A stretch of DNA of 64,000 nt from Pseudomonas aylmerensis (GCF_001702265.1 NZ_MAUE01000010.1:124001-188000); one strand, 5' to 3'. Positions 1 to 11,893 are shown, counted from the stretch's first letter. Notes: a model not told the origin generated them from the letters alone. Numbers and translations are program-made.

Positions 1-858
1 GAAGTTGGCTGGTTTGCCGCCATGCAGGTTGACGATGTCCATGGTACCCATGGCCAGGCCAGCACCGTTGACCATGCAACCGATGTTACCTTCCAGGGCT
101 ACGTAGTTCAGTTCGAACTTGGCAGCGTGCGCTTCGCGCGGATCGTCTTGCGACGGATCGTGGAAAGTCTTCAGCTTAGGCTGACGGTACATGGCGTTGG
201 CGTCGATGTTGATCTTGGCGTCGAGGCAGTGCAGATCGCCGTCAGCCTTGATCACCAGCGGGTTCACTTCCAGCAGGGCCAGATCGTGATCCTGGAACAG
301 TTTGGCCAGACCAACGAAGATCTTGGCGAACTGGGCAACTTGCTTGCCTTCCAGACCCAACTGGAAAGCCAGCTCGCGACCCTGGAATGGCTGAGCGCCA
401 ACCAGTGGATCGATAGTGGCTTTCAGAATTTTTTCTGGGGTTTCGTGAGCGATCTTCTCGATGTCCACGCCACCTTCGGTGGAAGCCATGAACACGATGC
501 GACGGCTCGAACGGTCAACGACAGCGCCCAGGTACAGCTCTTTAGCGATATCAGTGCACGATTCAACCAGGATCTTGGTGACTGGCTGGCCATTGGCATC
601 AGTCTGGTAAGTCACCAGACGCTTGCCCAGCCACTGCTGTGCGAAGGCCTTGGCGTCTTCTTTGCTGCGAACCAGCTTAACGCCGCCCGCTTTACCGCGA
701 CCACCGGCGTGGACCTGGGCTTTGACAACCCACTCGCTGCCGCCGATTTTGTCGCAAGCTTCTGCTGCTGCTTCCGGGGTGTCTACTGCGTAGCCCTTGG
801 AAACTGGCAGGCCGTATTCAGCGAACAGCTGCTTACCCTGATACTCGTGAAGATTCAT
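1..858 (-). CDS. sucC: Succinyl-CoA synthetase, ADP-forming, beta subunit (partial)
   Basis: This is the N-terminal 286 residues of SucC, cut by the left window edge; the family is about 388 aa. With SucD it converts succinyl-CoA to succinate with substrate-level nucleotide phosphorylation in the cytoplasmic TCA cycle. The start [16 protein letters not shown] is typical of the family, and the ATP-grasp segment around [16 protein letters not shown] and the stretch [21 protein letters not shown] are present. It is the distal gene seen here of the sdh-suc cluster on the minus strand, about 200 bp after lpd, with a hairpin-rich leader between. The start at 858 is supported by homology; the bases upstream give only a weak ribosome-binding site. 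Identity is secure. Confidence 0.97.
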   Translation of the reverse strand, partial: MNLHEYQGKQLFAEYGLPVSKGYAVDTPEAAAEACDKIGGSEWVVKAQVHAGGRGKAGGVKLVRSKEDAKAFAQQWLGKRLVTYQTDANGQPVTKILVESCTDIAKELYLGAVVDRSSRRIVFMASTEGGVDIEKIAHETPEKILKATIDPLVGAQPFQGRELAFQLGLEGKQVAQFAKIFVGLAKLFQDHDLALLEVNPLVIKADGDLHCLDAKINIDANAMYRQPKLKTFHDPSQDDPREAHAAKFELNYVALEGNIGCMVNGAGLAMGTMDIVNLHGGKPANF

Positions 859-1062
859 GCTTTTTACCGTCTTCGTTAGGTACTGCGCATTCGGCGCTGC
901 GCTCATTATGAGTGCCGCGCCACCTGTGACTGCTGCTTGCGCAACTTGCAGGGCTCAAGGCCCGTAAAGCTGCGCAAGGCTGCGTCCAGCGGATATTCCG
1001 CGGTGAGTCTTGCGCGCAAGGCTCACGACGGGCAACTCCGCCGTGGTTTCTTATTATCTCGC
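859..1062 (-). promoter_or_regulatory. lpd-sucC intergenic leader with hairpins
   Basis: The 204 bp between lpd and sucC hold a 24-nt near-perfect inverted repeat at 1003-1026 (arms GTGAGTCTTGC / GCAAGGCTCAC) and several further GCGCAA/TTGCGC self-complementary patches. Computationally predicted RNA motifs upstream of sucC are known in Pseudomonas (sucC motif). Whether this leader matches that model is an inference I could not test. Confidence 0.45.
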
Positions 1063-2596
<1,534 letters not shown>

Positions 2597-2598
2597 CT

Positions 2599-3822
2599 TT
2601 AGATGTCCAGCAGCAGACGAGCCGGGTCTTCCAGCAGGTTCTTGATGGTCACCAGGAAAGTCACGGCTTCTTTACCATCGATCAGGCGGTGATCGTAAGA
2701 CAGTGCCAGGTACATCATTGGGCGGATCACGACTTGGCCGTTGATGGCCATCGGACGCTGGATGATGTTGTGCATGCCCAGGATCGCGGCTTGTGGCGGG
2801 TTGACGATCGGGGTCGACATCATCGAACCGAAGGTACCACCGTTGGTGATGGTGAAGGTACCGCCGGTCATCTCGTCGATGGTCAGCTTGCCGTCACGGG
2901 CTTTCTTGCCGAAGGTCGCGATGCCGCCTTCGATTTCAGCCAGGCTCATCAGCTCGGCGTTACGCAGTACTGGAACCACCAGGCCACGGTCGCTGGACAC
3001 GGCAACGCCGACGTCTGCATAGCCATGGTAAACGATGTCGTTACCGTCGATGGAAGCGTTGACAGCCGGGAAGCGTTTCAGCGCTTCGGTGGCCGCTTTC
3101 ACGAAGAACGACATGAAGCCCAGGCGCACGCCGTTGTGGGACTTCTCGAACAGGTCCTTGTACTTCGAACGCAGGGCCATGACTTCAGTCATGTCGACTT
3201 CGTTGAAGGTGGTCAGCATCGCCATGTTCGACTGTGCTTCAACCAGGCGCTTGGCCACGGTGGCACGTACGCGAGTCATCGGCACACGCTTCTCGGTGCG
3301 GTCGCCAGCAGCGAACACAGGCGCAGCAGCAGCCGGGGCAGCAGCCTTGGCAGGTGCGGCAGCCGGTGCGTTTTTCTTGGCTTCAACAGCGGCAACCACG
3401 TCTTCCTTGGTCACACGGCCGTCTTTGCCGGTGCCTTTGATGGAAGCCAGGTTGATGCCGTTTTCTTCAGCCAACTGACGCGCAGCCGGTGCAGCGATTG
3501 GATCTTCGCCACCCGCAGCCGGAGCAGCGGCGGCGGCTGGAGCAGCAGCCGGTGCAGCAGCGGCTGGAGCGGCGGCGGCAGCACTGCCCTCTTCGATCGA
3601 GCCCAGAACCTGGTTCGACAGCACGGTAGCGCCTTCTTCGGCAACGATTGCGCCCAGTACGCCGTCAGCTTCGGCCAACACTTCCAGCACGACTTTGTCG
3701 GTCTCGATGTCGACGATCAGGTCGTCACGCTTGACGGCCTCACCTGGTTTCTTGTGCCAGGTGGCAACGGTGCCATCGGCAACCGATTCCGGGAATGACG
3801 GGGCTTTGATTTCGATAGCCAT
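2599..3822 (-). CDS. sucB: Dihydrolipoyllysine-residue succinyltransferase (E2 of 2-oxoglutarate dehydrogenase)
   Basis: E2 core of the 2-oxoglutarate dehydrogenase complex; it transfers the succinyl group from lipoamide to CoA. The 407 aa contain an N-terminal lipoyl domain with the lipoylated Lys43 in [11 protein letters not shown], a long Ala/Pro linker (about residues 79-104), a peripheral-subunit-binding domain ([20 protein letters not shown]), a second Ala/Pro linker, and the catalytic domain ending in the active-site [13 protein letters not shown]. Length and architecture are normal. sucA is 44 bp upstream on the same strand and lpd follows, so the operon encodes all three subunits in order. 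Confidence 0.97.
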   Translation of the reverse strand: MAIEIKAPSFPESVADGTVATWHKKPGEAVKRDDLIVDIETDKVVLEVLAEADGVLGAIVAEEGATVLSNQVLGSIEEGSAAAAAPAAAAPAAAPAAAAAPAAGGEDPIAAPAARQLAEENGINLASIKGTGKDGRVTKEDVVAAVEAKKNAPAAAPAKAAAPAAAAPVFAAGDRTEKRVPMTRVRATVAKRLVEAQSNMAMLTTFNEVDMTEVMALRSKYKDLFEKSHNGVRLGFMSFFVKAATEALKRFPAVNASIDGNDIVYHGYADVGVAVSSDRGLVVPVLRNAELMSLAEIEGGIATFGKKARDGKLTIDEMTGGTFTITNGGTFGSMMSTPIVNPPQAAILGMHNIIQRPMAINGQVVIRPMMYLALSYDHRLIDGKEAVTFLVTIKNLLEDPARLLLDI

Positions 3823-3866
3823 TATCTGTGGGTCCTTAAAATTCGGTTTCAGTCAGCGCGAAGGCG

Positions 3867-6698
3867 TTAAACAGTGAAAGCATCTTGCAGCAGTTTTTCC
3901 TGCTGCTCGGCGTGCATCGACGCATAACCACACGCAGGTGCAGCAGAAGCATCACGACCGGCGTACTCCAGGCCCAGGGCCTTGTTGTGGTTACCGATGC
4001 TGCGACGCAGGTGATGCTGGCTGCTGTACCACGCGCCCTGGTTCATCGGTTCTTCCTGACACCACACCACGTTGGTGAGGTTGGTGTAAGGCGCGATGGC
4101 CTCCATCAGGTCGTCTTCCGGGAACGGATAAAGCTGCTCGATACGCACGATGGCGATGTCTTCGCGGCCTTCTGCACGGCGTTTTTCCAGCAAGTCGTAG
4201 TAGACCTTGCCGCTGCACAGGATCAGGCGAGTGACCTTGGCGGCGTCCAGCGTGTCGATTTCTGGAATCACGGTCTGGAACGAGCCGTCAGCCAGATCTT
4301 CCAGGGTCGAGATGGCCAATTTATGACGCAGCAGCGACTTCGGCGTCAGTACTACCAATGGCTTGCGCAGCGGGCGAATCACCTGGCGACGCAGCAAGTG
4401 GTAGATCTGGGCCGGGGTAGTCGGCACGCACACCTGGATGTTGTGCTCGGCGCACAGCTGCAGGTAACGCTCCAGACGGGCCGAGGAGTGCTCCGGACCC
4501 TGACCTTCATAACCGTGTGGCAGCAGCATGGTCAGACCGCACAGACGGCCCCACTTGTGCTCGCCGCTGGTGATGAACTGGTCGATAACCACCTGGGCAC
4601 CGTTGGCGAAGTCGCCGAACTGGGCTTCCCAGATCACCAGCGCGTTCGGCGTGGTGGTCGAGTAACCGTATTCGAACGCCAGTACGGCTTCCTCGGACAG
4701 GAAAGAATCGTACAGGTCGAAACGCGGCTGGCCTTCGTACAGGTGTTGCAGCGGTACGTAGGTGCTGGCGTCTTTCTGGTTGTGCAATACCGCGTGACGG
4801 TGCGAGAACGTACCACGGCCGATGTCCTGGCCGGTCATGCGGATCGGGTGACCTTCGAACGCCAGGGTCGCGTACGCCATGGTTTCGGCGTAACCCCAGT
4901 TGATCGGCAGGCCGCCGGCTTGCATCTTCTGACGGTCTTCGTAGATCTTCGAGACCTGGCGCTGTACGACGAAGCCTTCTGGAATTTCCAGCAGCTTGGC
5001 AGACAGTTCCTGCAGGGTCTTCAAGTCGAACGAGGTATCGTGACGTGCAGTCCAGGCGTGGCCCAGGTAAGGACGCCAGTCCACGAACAACTCTTTGTTC
5101 GGCTCCTTGACCAGGCTTTTCACTACGTGCAGACCGTTGTCCAGCGCGTTGCGGTATTCGTCGACTTTCGCCTGAACACGCGCATCGTCAACCACGCCGG
5201 CCTTGGTCAGGCTTTCGGCGTACAGCTCACGGGTGGTGCGCTGCTTGGTGATCTGCTGGTACATCAACGGCTGGGTGCCGCTTGGTTCATCGGCTTCGTT
5301 GTGACCGCGACGGCGGTAGCAAACCAGGTCGATCACCACGTCACGCTTGAACTGCATGCGGTAGTCGATGGCCAGTTGGGTCACGAACAGCACGGCTTCC
5401 GGATCATCACCATTCACATGGAGGATCGGCGCCTGGATCATCTTGGCAACGTCGGTGGCGTACTCGGTGGAACGCGCGTCCAACGGGTTGCTGATGGTGA
5501 AGCCCACCTGGTTGTTGATGACGATGTGAACGGTACCGCCCGTCTTGAAGCCGCGAGTCTGCGACATCTGGAAGGTTTCCAGAACCACGCCCTGACCGGC
5601 GAATGCCGCGTCACCGTGGATGGAAATCGGCAGCACCTTCTCGCCGGTGGTGTCGTTACGACGATCCTGGCGAGCACGTACCGAACCCTCGACCACTGGA
5701 GAAACGATTTCCAGGTGGGAGGGGTTGAACGCCATGGCCAGGTGAACTTCACCGCCGGTGGTCATCACGTTGGACGAGAAACCCTGGTGGTACTTAACGT
5801 CACCGGAGCCCAGCTCGACCTTCTTCTTGCCTTCGAACTCGTCGAACAGCTCGCGCGGGTTCTTGCCGAACGTGTTGACCAACACGTTCAGGCGACCACG
5901 GTGAGCCATGCCGATCACGATTTCCTTGGTGCCGTAGGAGCCGGAACGCTGGATCAACTCGTCGAGCATCGGAATCAGGCTTTCGCCGCCTTCCAGGCCG
6001 AAACGCTTGGTGCCCGGGTATTTGGTACCCAGGTATTTCTCGAGACCTTCAGCTGCGGTCACGCGCTCCAGCAGGTGGCTGCGCACGTCGGCAGACAGCA
6101 CCGGACGGCCACGCACGCCTTCCAGGCGATGCTGGAACCAGTGGCGTTGCTCGGAATCGGTGATGTGCGTGAACTCAGCGCCAATGGTGCGGCAATATGT
6201 CTGCTGCAACGCTTCGTGAATTTCGCGTAGGCTCGCTTCCTCTTTGCCGATGAACAGGTCGCCGGCACGGAAGGTCGTATCAAGATCGGCATTGGTCAAG
6301 CCGTAATGATTGATCGACAGGTCAGCAGGTGCAGGACGCTGCCAGAGCCCCAGCGGGTCAAGCTGGGCCGCCTGGTGGCCACGCATCCGGTAGGCCTGGA
6401 TCAGTCGCAATACTTCAACTTGCTTCTTCTCGTGCTCACTGCTCACGCTGCCGGCGGAAACCGGTTGGGCGCGGCGCTGGTTCTTTGCCAGCAGCACAAA
6501 CTGATCGCGAATTGTTGCGTGCGATACATCGGTGGCAGCGTTGCCGTCTGAAGACAACGTCTGAAATTTGGTGCGCCATTCTTCTGGCACAGCGTTAGGG
6601 TCGTGCAGGTAGAGCTCATAAAGCTCTTCCACATAGGCAGCGTTACCACCTGAAAGATAGCCGCTGTTCCACATGCGCTGCATCACGCTTTCTTGCAT
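3867..6698 (-). CDS. sucA: 2-Oxoglutarate dehydrogenase E1 component
   Basis: Thiamine-diphosphate-dependent E1 decarboxylates 2-oxoglutarate and succinylates the lipoyl arm of SucB. The 943 aa (E. coli 933) include the N-terminal WNSGYLSGGNAAYVEELY segment, EGGESLIPMLDEL, the substrate region GMAHRGRLNVLVN, the ThDP/Mg site with IHGDAAFAGQGVVLET, and RRGHNEADEPSGTQP. Its start at 6698 is preceded by GAGGGTGA, a good ribosome-binding site. It is separated from sdhB by 260 bp with hairpins, so sucA may have its own promoter as well as read-through from sdh. Confidence 0.97.
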   Translation of the reverse strand: MQESVMQRMWNSGYLSGGNAAYVEELYELYLHDPNAVPEEWRTKFQTLSSDGNAATDVSHATIRDQFVLLAKNQRRAQPVSAGSVSSEHEKKQVEVLRLIQAYRMRGHQAAQLDPLGLWQRPAPADLSINHYGLTNADLDTTFRAGDLFIGKEEASLREIHEALQQTYCRTIGAEFTHITDSEQRHWFQHRLEGVRGRPVLSADVRSHLLERVTAAEGLEKYLGTKYPGTKRFGLEGGESLIPMLDELIQRSGSYGTKEIVIGMAHRGRLNVLVNTFGKNPRELFDEFEGKKKVELGSGDVKYHQGFSSNVMTTGGEVHLAMAFNPSHLEIVSPVVEGSVRARQDRRNDTTGEKVLPISIHGDAAFAGQGVVLETFQMSQTRGFKTGGTVHIVINNQVGFTISNPLDARSTEYATDVAKMIQAPILHVNGDDPEAVLFVTQLAIDYRMQFKRDVVIDLVCYRRRGHNEADEPSGTQPLMYQQITKQRTTRELYAESLTKAGVVDDARVQAKVDEYRNALDNGLHVVKSLVKEPNKELFVDWRPYLGHAWTARHDTSFDLKTLQELSAKLLEIPEGFVVQRQVSKIYEDRQKMQAGGLPINWGYAETMAYATLAFEGHPIRMTGQDIGRGTFSHRHAVLHNQKDASTYVPLQHLYEGQPRFDLYDSFLSEEAVLAFEYGYSTTTPNALVIWEAQFGDFANGAQVVIDQFITSGEHKWGRLCGLTMLLPHGYEGQGPEHSSARLERYLQLCAEHNIQVCVPTTPAQIYHLLRRQVIRPLRKPLVVLTPKSLLRHKLAISTLEDLADGSFQTVIPEIDTLDAAKVTRLILCSGKVYYDLLEKRRAEGREDIAIVRIEQLYPFPEDDLMEAIAPYTNLTNVVWCQEEPMNQGAWYSSQHHLRRSIGNHNKALGLEYAGRDASAAPACGYASMHAEQQEKLLQDAFTV

Positions 6699-6959
6699 GC
6701 TTGGTCACCCTCGATTTGGGGACACCACCGGCGAAAACACCGAGTTTGCTTGCAAAAGGCCAAGTGCAGCGACCAAAACAAGCCACTTAGGATCACGCTG
6801 ATAGTTCGGGTACCAACCCGAATGCCCCTGCTTGTCTCATTTCTTCAAAATAAGAGCCGCGGCTTTGTAAGTCGCTGCTCAAGTTAAAACTACGGCGCCG
6901 GTTGAAGCCTGCGCCGTAGCATTTACGGGCACAACGGTCCTGCTTTTACTACAACGTCG
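6699..6959 (-). promoter_or_regulatory. sdhB-sucA intergenic region with three hairpins
   Basis: Reading the minus strand, the region holds the terminator-like stem at 6890-6919, a short palindrome AGCCGCGGCT (6855-6864), and a 7-bp stem TTCGGGT-ACCA-ACCCGAA (6805-6822) about 110 nt before sucA. A predicted structured RNA (sucA-II motif) is known upstream of sucA in Pseudomonas, and this leader is where it would lie; I cannot test the match. No clear sigma70 promoter is visible. Confidence 0.45.
6882..6919 (-). terminator. Candidate terminator or attenuator after sdhB
   Basis: There is a perfect 9-bp stem CTACGGCGC (6890-6898) and GCGCCGTAG (6911-6919) with a 12-nt loop. On the minus strand it is followed by GTTTTAACTT, a short T run. 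It lies 40 bp after the sdhB stop, so it can partly separate sdhCDAB from sucAB. The T run is weak, and read-through is likely. Confidence 0.6.
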
Positions 6960-7664
6960 TTACACGCCGCTTTGCAGCAGCATGTTACGGATGTGACCAA
7001 TGGCCTTAGTCGGGTTCAGGCCTTTGGGACATACGTTGACGCAGTTCATGATCCCGCGGCAGCGGAATACGCTGAACGGGTCATCCAGCGAAGCCAGACG
7101 CTCGGACGTCTTGGTGTCACGGCTGTCTGCCAGGAAGCGGTACGCTTGCAGCAGGGCAGCTGGACCCAGGAACTTGTCCGGGTTCCACCAGAAGGATGGG
7201 CACGACGTCGAGCAGCAAGCGCACAGGATGCACTCGTACAGACCGTCGAGCTTTTCACGCTCTTCCGGGGACTGCAGACGCTCGATGGCCGGAGCCGGAG
7301 TATCGTTCTGCAGGAACGGCTTAACTTTCTCGTATTGCTTGTAGAAGATGCTCATATCGACGACCAGGTCACGGATAACCGGCAAACCTGGCAGAGGACG
7401 AACGATCAGCTTGTTGCCTTTGACGACAGCGGACAGTGGCGTGATGCACGCCAGGCCGTTTTTGCCGTTGATGTTCATGCCGTCGGAACCGCACACACCT
7501 TCACGGCAAGAGCGACGATAGGAGAAACCTTCGTCCTGCTCTTTGATCAGTGCCAATACATCCAGCACCATCAGGTCTTTACCACCGGTATCGACCTGGA
7601 ATTCCTGCATGAACGGCGCAGCGTCCTGATCAGGGTTGTAGCGGTAAACACTGACTTTCAACAT
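6960..7664 (-). CDS. sdhB: Succinate dehydrogenase iron-sulfur subunit
   Basis: SdhB passes electrons from the flavoprotein to the membrane anchor of complex II. The 234 aa contain the [2Fe-2S] ligands Cys53, Cys58, Asp61 and Cys73 (CREGVCGSDG...LAC; the Asp ligand is normal for bacterial SdhB), then CILCACCSTSCP and CRGIMNCVNVCPKG for the [4Fe-4S] and [3Fe-4S] clusters. An in-frame GTG three codons upstream (7673) is possible, but the ATG at 7664 gives the family N-terminus MLKVSVYRYNPDQD. It follows sdhA by 11 bp and is the last gene of sdhCDAB. Confidence 0.97.
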   Translation of the reverse strand: MLKVSVYRYNPDQDAAPFMQEFQVDTGGKDLMVLDVLALIKEQDEGFSYRRSCREGVCGSDGMNINGKNGLACITPLSAVVKGNKLIVRPLPGLPVIRDLVVDMSIFYKQYEKVKPFLQNDTPAPAIERLQSPEEREKLDGLYECILCACCSTSCPSFWWNPDKFLGPAALLQAYRFLADSRDTKTSERLASLDDPFSVFRCRGIMNCVNVCPKGLNPTKAIGHIRNMLLQSGV

Positions 7665-7675
7665 GGCAGCCACCC

Positions 7676-9448
7676 TTAGTAAGTCCGAATCTTCGGTTCA
7701 AACGTCGGAACCGTCTTCGGCGAGAAGTTCACGGCACGCTTGGCAACGCGCTTGTCACCCGGGAAGTACAGGGTGTGGCACAGCCAGTTTTCGTCGTCGC
7801 GATCTTCAAAGTCTTCACGAGCGTGAGCACCACGGGATTCTTTACGAACCTCGGCGGCAATCGCAGTCGCTTCAGCCACTTCGAGCAGGTTTTGCAGCTC
7901 AAGAGCTTCGATACGAGCGGTGTTGAAGGCCTGGCTCTTATCGTTGATCTTGACGTTGGCGATGCGCTTGCGCAGGTCAGCCAGCTGGGCAATACCCTTC
8001 TGCATGTATTCGCCGGTACGGAATACACCGAAGTAGTTCTGCATGCAGCTTTGCAGCTCGCGACGCAGGGTCGCCACGTCTTCGCCATCGGTACGCTCGT
8101 TCAGAGCGTTCAGGCGCGCCAGGGCGGCCTCGATGTTGGCGTCGGTCGCGTCATCGTATTCGATGCCGTCGGTCAGCGCTTTTTCCAGGTGCAGGCCAGC
8201 AGCACGGCCGAATACCACCAGGTCGAGCAGCGAGTTGCCGCCCAGGCGGTTGGCACCGTGAACCGATACGCAAGCCACTTCGCCTACGGCGAACAGACCG
8301 TGGATGATTTCATCCTGGCCTTCGGCGTTCTGGGTGATCGCCTGGCCATGAATGTTGGTCGGCACGCCGCCCATCATATAGTGGCAAGTCGGAACAACCG
8401 GCACCGGAGCAACCACCGGGTCAACGTGAGCAAAGGTCTTGGACAGCTCGCAGATACCTGGCAGGCGGCTGTGCAGCACTTCTTCGCCGAGGTGATCGAG
8501 CTTGAGCAGTACGTGGTCGCCGTTCGGGCCACAGCCGTTGCCGGCGATGATTTCCTTGACCATCGAACGGGCAACAACGTCACGACCCGCCAGGTCTTTC
8601 GCGTTCGGAGCATAACGCTCCATGAAACGCTCGCCGTGCTTGTTGATCAGGTAACCACCTTCACCACGGCAACCTTCGGTAACCAGTACGCCCGCGCCGG
8701 CGATACCGGTCGGGTGGAACTGCCACATCTCGATGTCTTGCACCGGCACGCCAGCACGCAGGGCCATGCCAACGCCGTCACCGGTGTTGATCAGGGCATT
8801 GGTGGTCGACGCGTAGATACGACCTGCACCGCCGGTCGCCAGGACAGTCGCCTTGGCGCGGATGTAGGTGGTTTCACCGGTTTCGATGCAGATGGCGATC
8901 ACACCGACGAACTCGCCTTGCGCGTTCTTGACCAGGTCAACCGCGTAGTACTCGTTCAGGAACGTGGTGCCGGCTTTCAGGTTGCCCTGATAAAGGGTGT
9001 GCAGCAGCGCGTGACCGGTACGGTCGGACGCAGCGCAGGTACGGGCAGCCTGGCCGCCTTTACCGTAATCCTTCGACTGGCCGCCGAATGGACGCTGGTA
9101 GATACGACCTTGCTCGGTGCGCGAGAACGGCAGACCCATGTGGTCCAGCTCGAATACGGCAGCCGGGCCTTCCTGACACATGTATTCGATAGCGTCCTGG
9201 TCACCGATGTAGTCGGAACCCTTGACGGTATCGTACATGTGCCAGCGCCAGTCATCGTTCGGGTCGGCAGAGGCGATGGCGCAAGTGATGCCACCCTGGG
9301 CCGAGACGGTATGGGAACGCGTCGGGAACACCTTGGTGATCACGGCAGTCTTGTGACCGCCCTGGGCCAGCTGCAGCGCTGCGCGCATGCCAGCACCGCC
9401 GCCACCAATAATGATGGCGTCGAATGAAATAGTTGGAATGTTAGCCAT
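7676..9448 (-). CDS. sdhA: Succinate dehydrogenase flavoprotein subunit
   Basis: Catalytic subunit of complex II; oxidises succinate to fumarate at the inner membrane's cytoplasmic face. The 590 aa show the FAD motif [13 protein letters not shown], the covalent-FAD histidine in [11 protein letters not shown] (His46), the active-site [11 protein letters not shown], and [18 protein letters not shown]. Length is the family norm. It sits 3 bp after sdhD and 11 bp before sdhB, all co-directional, indicating one transcript. Confidence 0.98.
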   Translation of the reverse strand: MANIPTISFDAIIIGGGGAGMRAALQLAQGGHKTAVITKVFPTRSHTVSAQGGITCAIASADPNDDWRWHMYDTVKGSDYIGDQDAIEYMCQEGPAAVFELDHMGLPFSRTEQGRIYQRPFGGQSKDYGKGGQAARTCAASDRTGHALLHTLYQGNLKAGTTFLNEYYAVDLVKNAQGEFVGVIAICIETGETTYIRAKATVLATGGAGRIYASTTNALINTGDGVGMALRAGVPVQDIEMWQFHPTGIAGAGVLVTEGCRGEGGYLINKHGERFMERYAPNAKDLAGRDVVARSMVKEIIAGNGCGPNGDHVLLKLDHLGEEVLHSRLPGICELSKTFAHVDPVVAPVPVVPTCHYMMGGVPTNIHGQAITQNAEGQDEIIHGLFAVGEVACVSVHGANRLGGNSLLDLVVFGRAAGLHLEKALTDGIEYDDATDANIEAALARLNALNERTDGEDVATLRRELQSCMQNYFGVFRTGEYMQKGIAQLADLRKRIANVKINDKSQAFNTARIEALELQNLLEVAEATAIAAEVRKESRGAHAREDFEDRDDENWLCHTLYFPGDKRVAKRAVNFSPKTVPTFEPKIRTY

Positions 9449-9451
9449 GAA

Positions 9452-9820
9452 TCAGATACCCCAAAGAATCTGCACACCCCAGACGAAGTAAGCGAACATC
9501 GCGACGCCGCATACTGCCTGGAAGAGGAAACGTACTGCAGTCGCGGACTTGCCCAGCGCCATCGGCGTCAGGTAGTCGGTCGCGATAGTCCACATGCCGA
9601 CCCAGGCGTGTGCGCCCAGGGCTACAAGTGCCAGCAGACTGAAGATTCGCATCGCATTGTGGGAAAACAGGCCGTGCCATTGCTCATAGCCAATGCCCGG
9701 GTTTGCGACGAGGTATCCGATCAGAAAAATGAAATAAGCCGCGAGAACGACCGCAGACACACGCTGTGCCATCCAGTCATAGAGGCCCGAACGCGACAGA
9801 TTCGTAACGCTGGTTACCAT
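9452..9820 (-). CDS. sdhD: Succinate dehydrogenase membrane anchor subunit
   Basis: The 122-aa membrane anchor has three transmembrane helices (about residues 19-39, 57-77, 92-118). Helix 2 carries His71 in GAHAWVGMW, and the Asp82-Tyr83 pair in the following ATDYL is the usual quinone-site signature. With SdhC it binds heme b and ubiquinone. The ATG at 9820 is preceded by CAGGAG and overlaps the sdhC stop by 7 nt, pointing to translational coupling; a TTG two codons upstream is less likely. Confidence 0.95.
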   Translation of the reverse strand: MVTSVTNLSRSGLYDWMAQRVSAVVLAAYFIFLIGYLVANPGIGYEQWHGLFSHNAMRIFSLLALVALGAHAWVGMWTIATDYLTPMALGKSATAVRFLFQAVCGVAMFAYFVWGVQILWGI

Positions 9821-10188
9821 ATCCAAACTCCTGCCAGAACGATCAGCACCACGGAAATGGCGATGATGATTTTCGAGCCCAGTCGGCCGCCTTCCAGCGT
9901 CTCACCGATGCCCATATCCATGATCAAGTGGCGCACACCGGCTACCAGGTGATACAGCAGAGCGGACAGGAGGCCCCATGCTACGAACTTGGCCAGCGGG
10001 CTGGTCAAGCATGCCTTCACCTCGGCGTATCCTTCCTCGGAACCCAGGGATTTGCTCAATGCATAAAGCATGATGCCCAAGCCCAGGAACAGGATGATGC
10101 CGGAAACACGGTGCAGGAACGACGTAACGCCGGTGATGGGGAGTTTGATGGTCCTTAGGTCTAGGTTTACAGGTCGTTGGCTATTCAC
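9814..10188 (-). CDS. sdhC: Succinate dehydrogenase cytochrome b556 subunit
   Basis: First gene of the sdh operon and large membrane anchor of complex II. The 124 aa have three transmembrane helices, the family motif FLHRVSG (His26, Arg27) and the heme-ligand segment LYHLVAGVRHLIMD (His80). The only in-frame start is GTG at 10188, since a TGA lies three codons upstream; there is no strong Shine-Dalgarno sequence, only an A-rich run before it, so initiation may be weak or regulated. Confidence 0.93.
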   Translation of the reverse strand: MNSQRPVNLDLRTIKLPITGVTSFLHRVSGIILFLGLGIMLYALSKSLGSEEGYAEVKACLTSPLAKFVAWGLLSALLYHLVAGVRHLIMDMGIGETLEGGRLGSKIIIAISVVLIVLAGVWIW

Positions 10189-10323
10189 GGCTTTTTTTCA
10201 CACTGAAGAGCCCCTAACAATCAGGGCAAAGTTGTTGGGGAGTGCACTGGTCAGGTAAGCACCACCCAGGGAGTGCGACCCCCAATGAAAGCAAGCCCAA
10301 AAGCCCTTGGCGGTCGGTGGCCG

Positions 10324-10352
10324 AGTATAGACAGTTAGGTTACTAATGACAA
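10324..10352 (-). promoter_or_regulatory. Sigma70-like promoter of sdhCDAB
   Basis: On the minus strand TTGTCA (10347-10352) and TATACT (10324-10329) are separated by exactly 17 bp, a strong sigma70 match. It implies a leader of about 130 nt before the sdhC GTG. Confidence 0.75.
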
Positions 10353-10466
10353 CGCGCGCTCCTCACCCTAATAGCTGATTGCGCTGGCGGGATAAAAGGC
10401 GTAAATGGCAGTCAATTTCGAGGAAAAAGTACGGTTAAAGCCTTCTGGAGCAAGACTTTAGGCAAA

Positions 10467-10494
10467 TTGACATCTGAATTTATCTCACTATAGT
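10467..10494 (+). promoter_or_regulatory. Sigma70-like promoter of gltA
   Basis: A consensus TTGACA (10467-10472) and TATAGT (10489-10494) are spaced by 16 bp. The gltA ATG follows about 52 bp after the predicted start site, with AGGAGG six bases before it. Confidence 0.75.
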
Positions 10495-10552
10495 GGTGCG
10501 GGCCCTGCGTGGGGGGTCTGTCTGATGATTTGAAGCATAAATAGGAGGCCAC

Positions 10553-11842
10553 ATGGCTGACAAAAAAGCGCAGTTGATCATCGAGGGCGCAGCCCCCGTC
10601 GAGCTGCCCATTTTAACCGGCACCGTTGGTCCCGATGTTATCGACGTACGGGGCCTGACGGCCACGGGCCGTTTCACATTCGACCCAGGCTTCATGTCGA
10701 CCGCCTCTTGCGAGTCGAAGATCACCTATATCGATGGCGATAATGGCATTCTGCTGCACCGGGGCTACCCGATCGAGCAACTGGCTGAGAAATCGGACTA
10801 CCTGGAAACCTGCTACCTGCTGCTAAATGGCGAATTGCCAACAGCCGAGCAGAAAGCGCAGTTCGTCAGCACTGTGAAGAACCACACCATGGTTCACGAG
10901 CAGTTGAAGACCTTCTTCAACGGCTTCCGTCGCGACGCCCACCCGATGGCCGTCATGTGCGGTGTGGTCGGCGCCCTGTCGGCCTTCTATCACGACTCCC
11001 TGGACATCAATAACCCGCAGCATCGCGAAATCTCCGCGATCCGCCTGGTTGCCAAGATGCCGACCCTGGCCGCGATGGTTTACAAGTACTCCATGGGCCA
11101 ACCCATGATGTACCCGCGCAACGACCTGACGTACGCGGAAAACTTCCTGCACATGATGTTCAACACTCCGTGCGAGATCAAACCGATCAGCCCGGTGCTG
11201 GCCAAGGCAATGGACCGGATCTTCATCCTCCACGCCGACCACGAGCAGAACGCCTCCACCTCTACCGTACGCCTGGCCGGTTCTTCGGGTGCCAACCCGT
11301 TCGCCTGTATCGCCGCCGGTATCGCCGCACTGTGGGGCCCTGCCCACGGCGGTGCGAACGAAGCCGTACTGACCATGCTCGATGAAATCGGCGATGTCTC
11401 GAACATCGACACCTTCATCGCCAAGGCCAAGGACAAGAACGATCCGTTCAAGCTGATGGGCTTCGGTCACCGCGTCTACAAGAACCGTGACCCGCGCGCC
11501 ACCGTGATGAAGCAGACCTGCGACGAAGTCCTGAAGGAACTGGGGATCAAGAACGATCCGCAACTCGAACTGGCCATGCGCCTGGAAGAGATCGCCCTGA
11601 CCGACCCGTACTTCATCGAACGCTCGCTGTACCCGAACGTCGACTTCTACTCGGGGATCATCCTCAAGGCGATCGGCATTCCAACCAGCATGTTCACCGT
11701 GATCTTCGCCCTGGCGCGGACCGTGGGCTGGATCTCCCACTGGAAAGAAATGCTCTCCAGCCCGTACAAGATTGGCCGCCCGCGCCAGCTGTACACCGGC
11801 TACGAGTCGCGTGACATCACCAAGCTGGAAGATCGCAAGTAA
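10553..11842 (+). CDS. gltA: Citrate synthase (type II, hexameric)
   Basis: Condenses oxaloacetate and acetyl-CoA to citrate, the entry step of the TCA cycle. The 429 aa are the normal length for the NADH-sensitive type II enzyme, with the catalytic regions [13 protein letters not shown] (His) and [15 protein letters not shown] (His), the [13 protein letters not shown] stretch, and the C-terminal [15 protein letters not shown] strong ribosome-binding site (ATAGGAGG) precedes ATG. Transcribed divergently from sdhCDAB and closed by its own terminator. Confidence 0.98.
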   Translation: MADKKAQLIIEGAAPVELPILTGTVGPDVIDVRGLTATGRFTFDPGFMSTASCESKITYIDGDNGILLHRGYPIEQLAEKSDYLETCYLLLNGELPTAEQKAQFVSTVKNHTMVHEQLKTFFNGFRRDAHPMAVMCGVVGALSAFYHDSLDINNPQHREISAIRLVAKMPTLAAMVYKYSMGQPMMYPRNDLTYAENFLHMMFNTPCEIKPISPVLAKAMDRIFILHADHEQNASTSTVRLAGSSGANPFACIAAGIAALWGPAHGGANEAVLTMLDEIGDVSNIDTFIAKAKDKNDPFKLMGFGHRVYKNRDPRATVMKQTCDEVLKELGIKNDPQLELAMRLEEIALTDPYFIERSLYPNVDFYSGIILKAIGIPTSMFTVIFALARTVGWISHWKEMLSSPYKIGRPRQLYTGYESRDITKLEDRK

Positions 11843-11866
11843 GCAGCTGACTGCCTCCTTGCACTG

Positions 11867-11893
11867 AATAAGGCCTCCTCTGGAGGCCTTATT
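11867..11893 (+). terminator. Rho-independent terminator of gltA
   Basis: A perfect 12-bp stem AATAAGGCCTCC / GGAGGCCTTATT with a TCT loop sits 24 bp after the gltA stop, and the sequence continues TGTTTCT. Confidence 0.88.

Larger units (their letters stand above)
10189..10552. other. Divergent sdhC-gltA intergenic region
   Basis: The 364 bp hold two divergent promoters (sdh at 10324-10352, gltA at 10467-10494), so sdh and gltA start sites lie roughly 190 bp apart. A pyrimidine-rich stretch near 10190 corresponds to the A-rich sequence just upstream of the sdhC start. I see no further gene or repeat here. Confidence 0.7.

Noticed and set aside
3885..6230. Open frame of 781 aa opposite sucA
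   Set aside because: Antisense shadow with no domain; sucA is certain.
7665..7673. Alternative GTG start of sdhB
   Set aside because: The GTG at 7673 would add three residues not found in the family; the ATG at 7664 gives the usual N-terminus.
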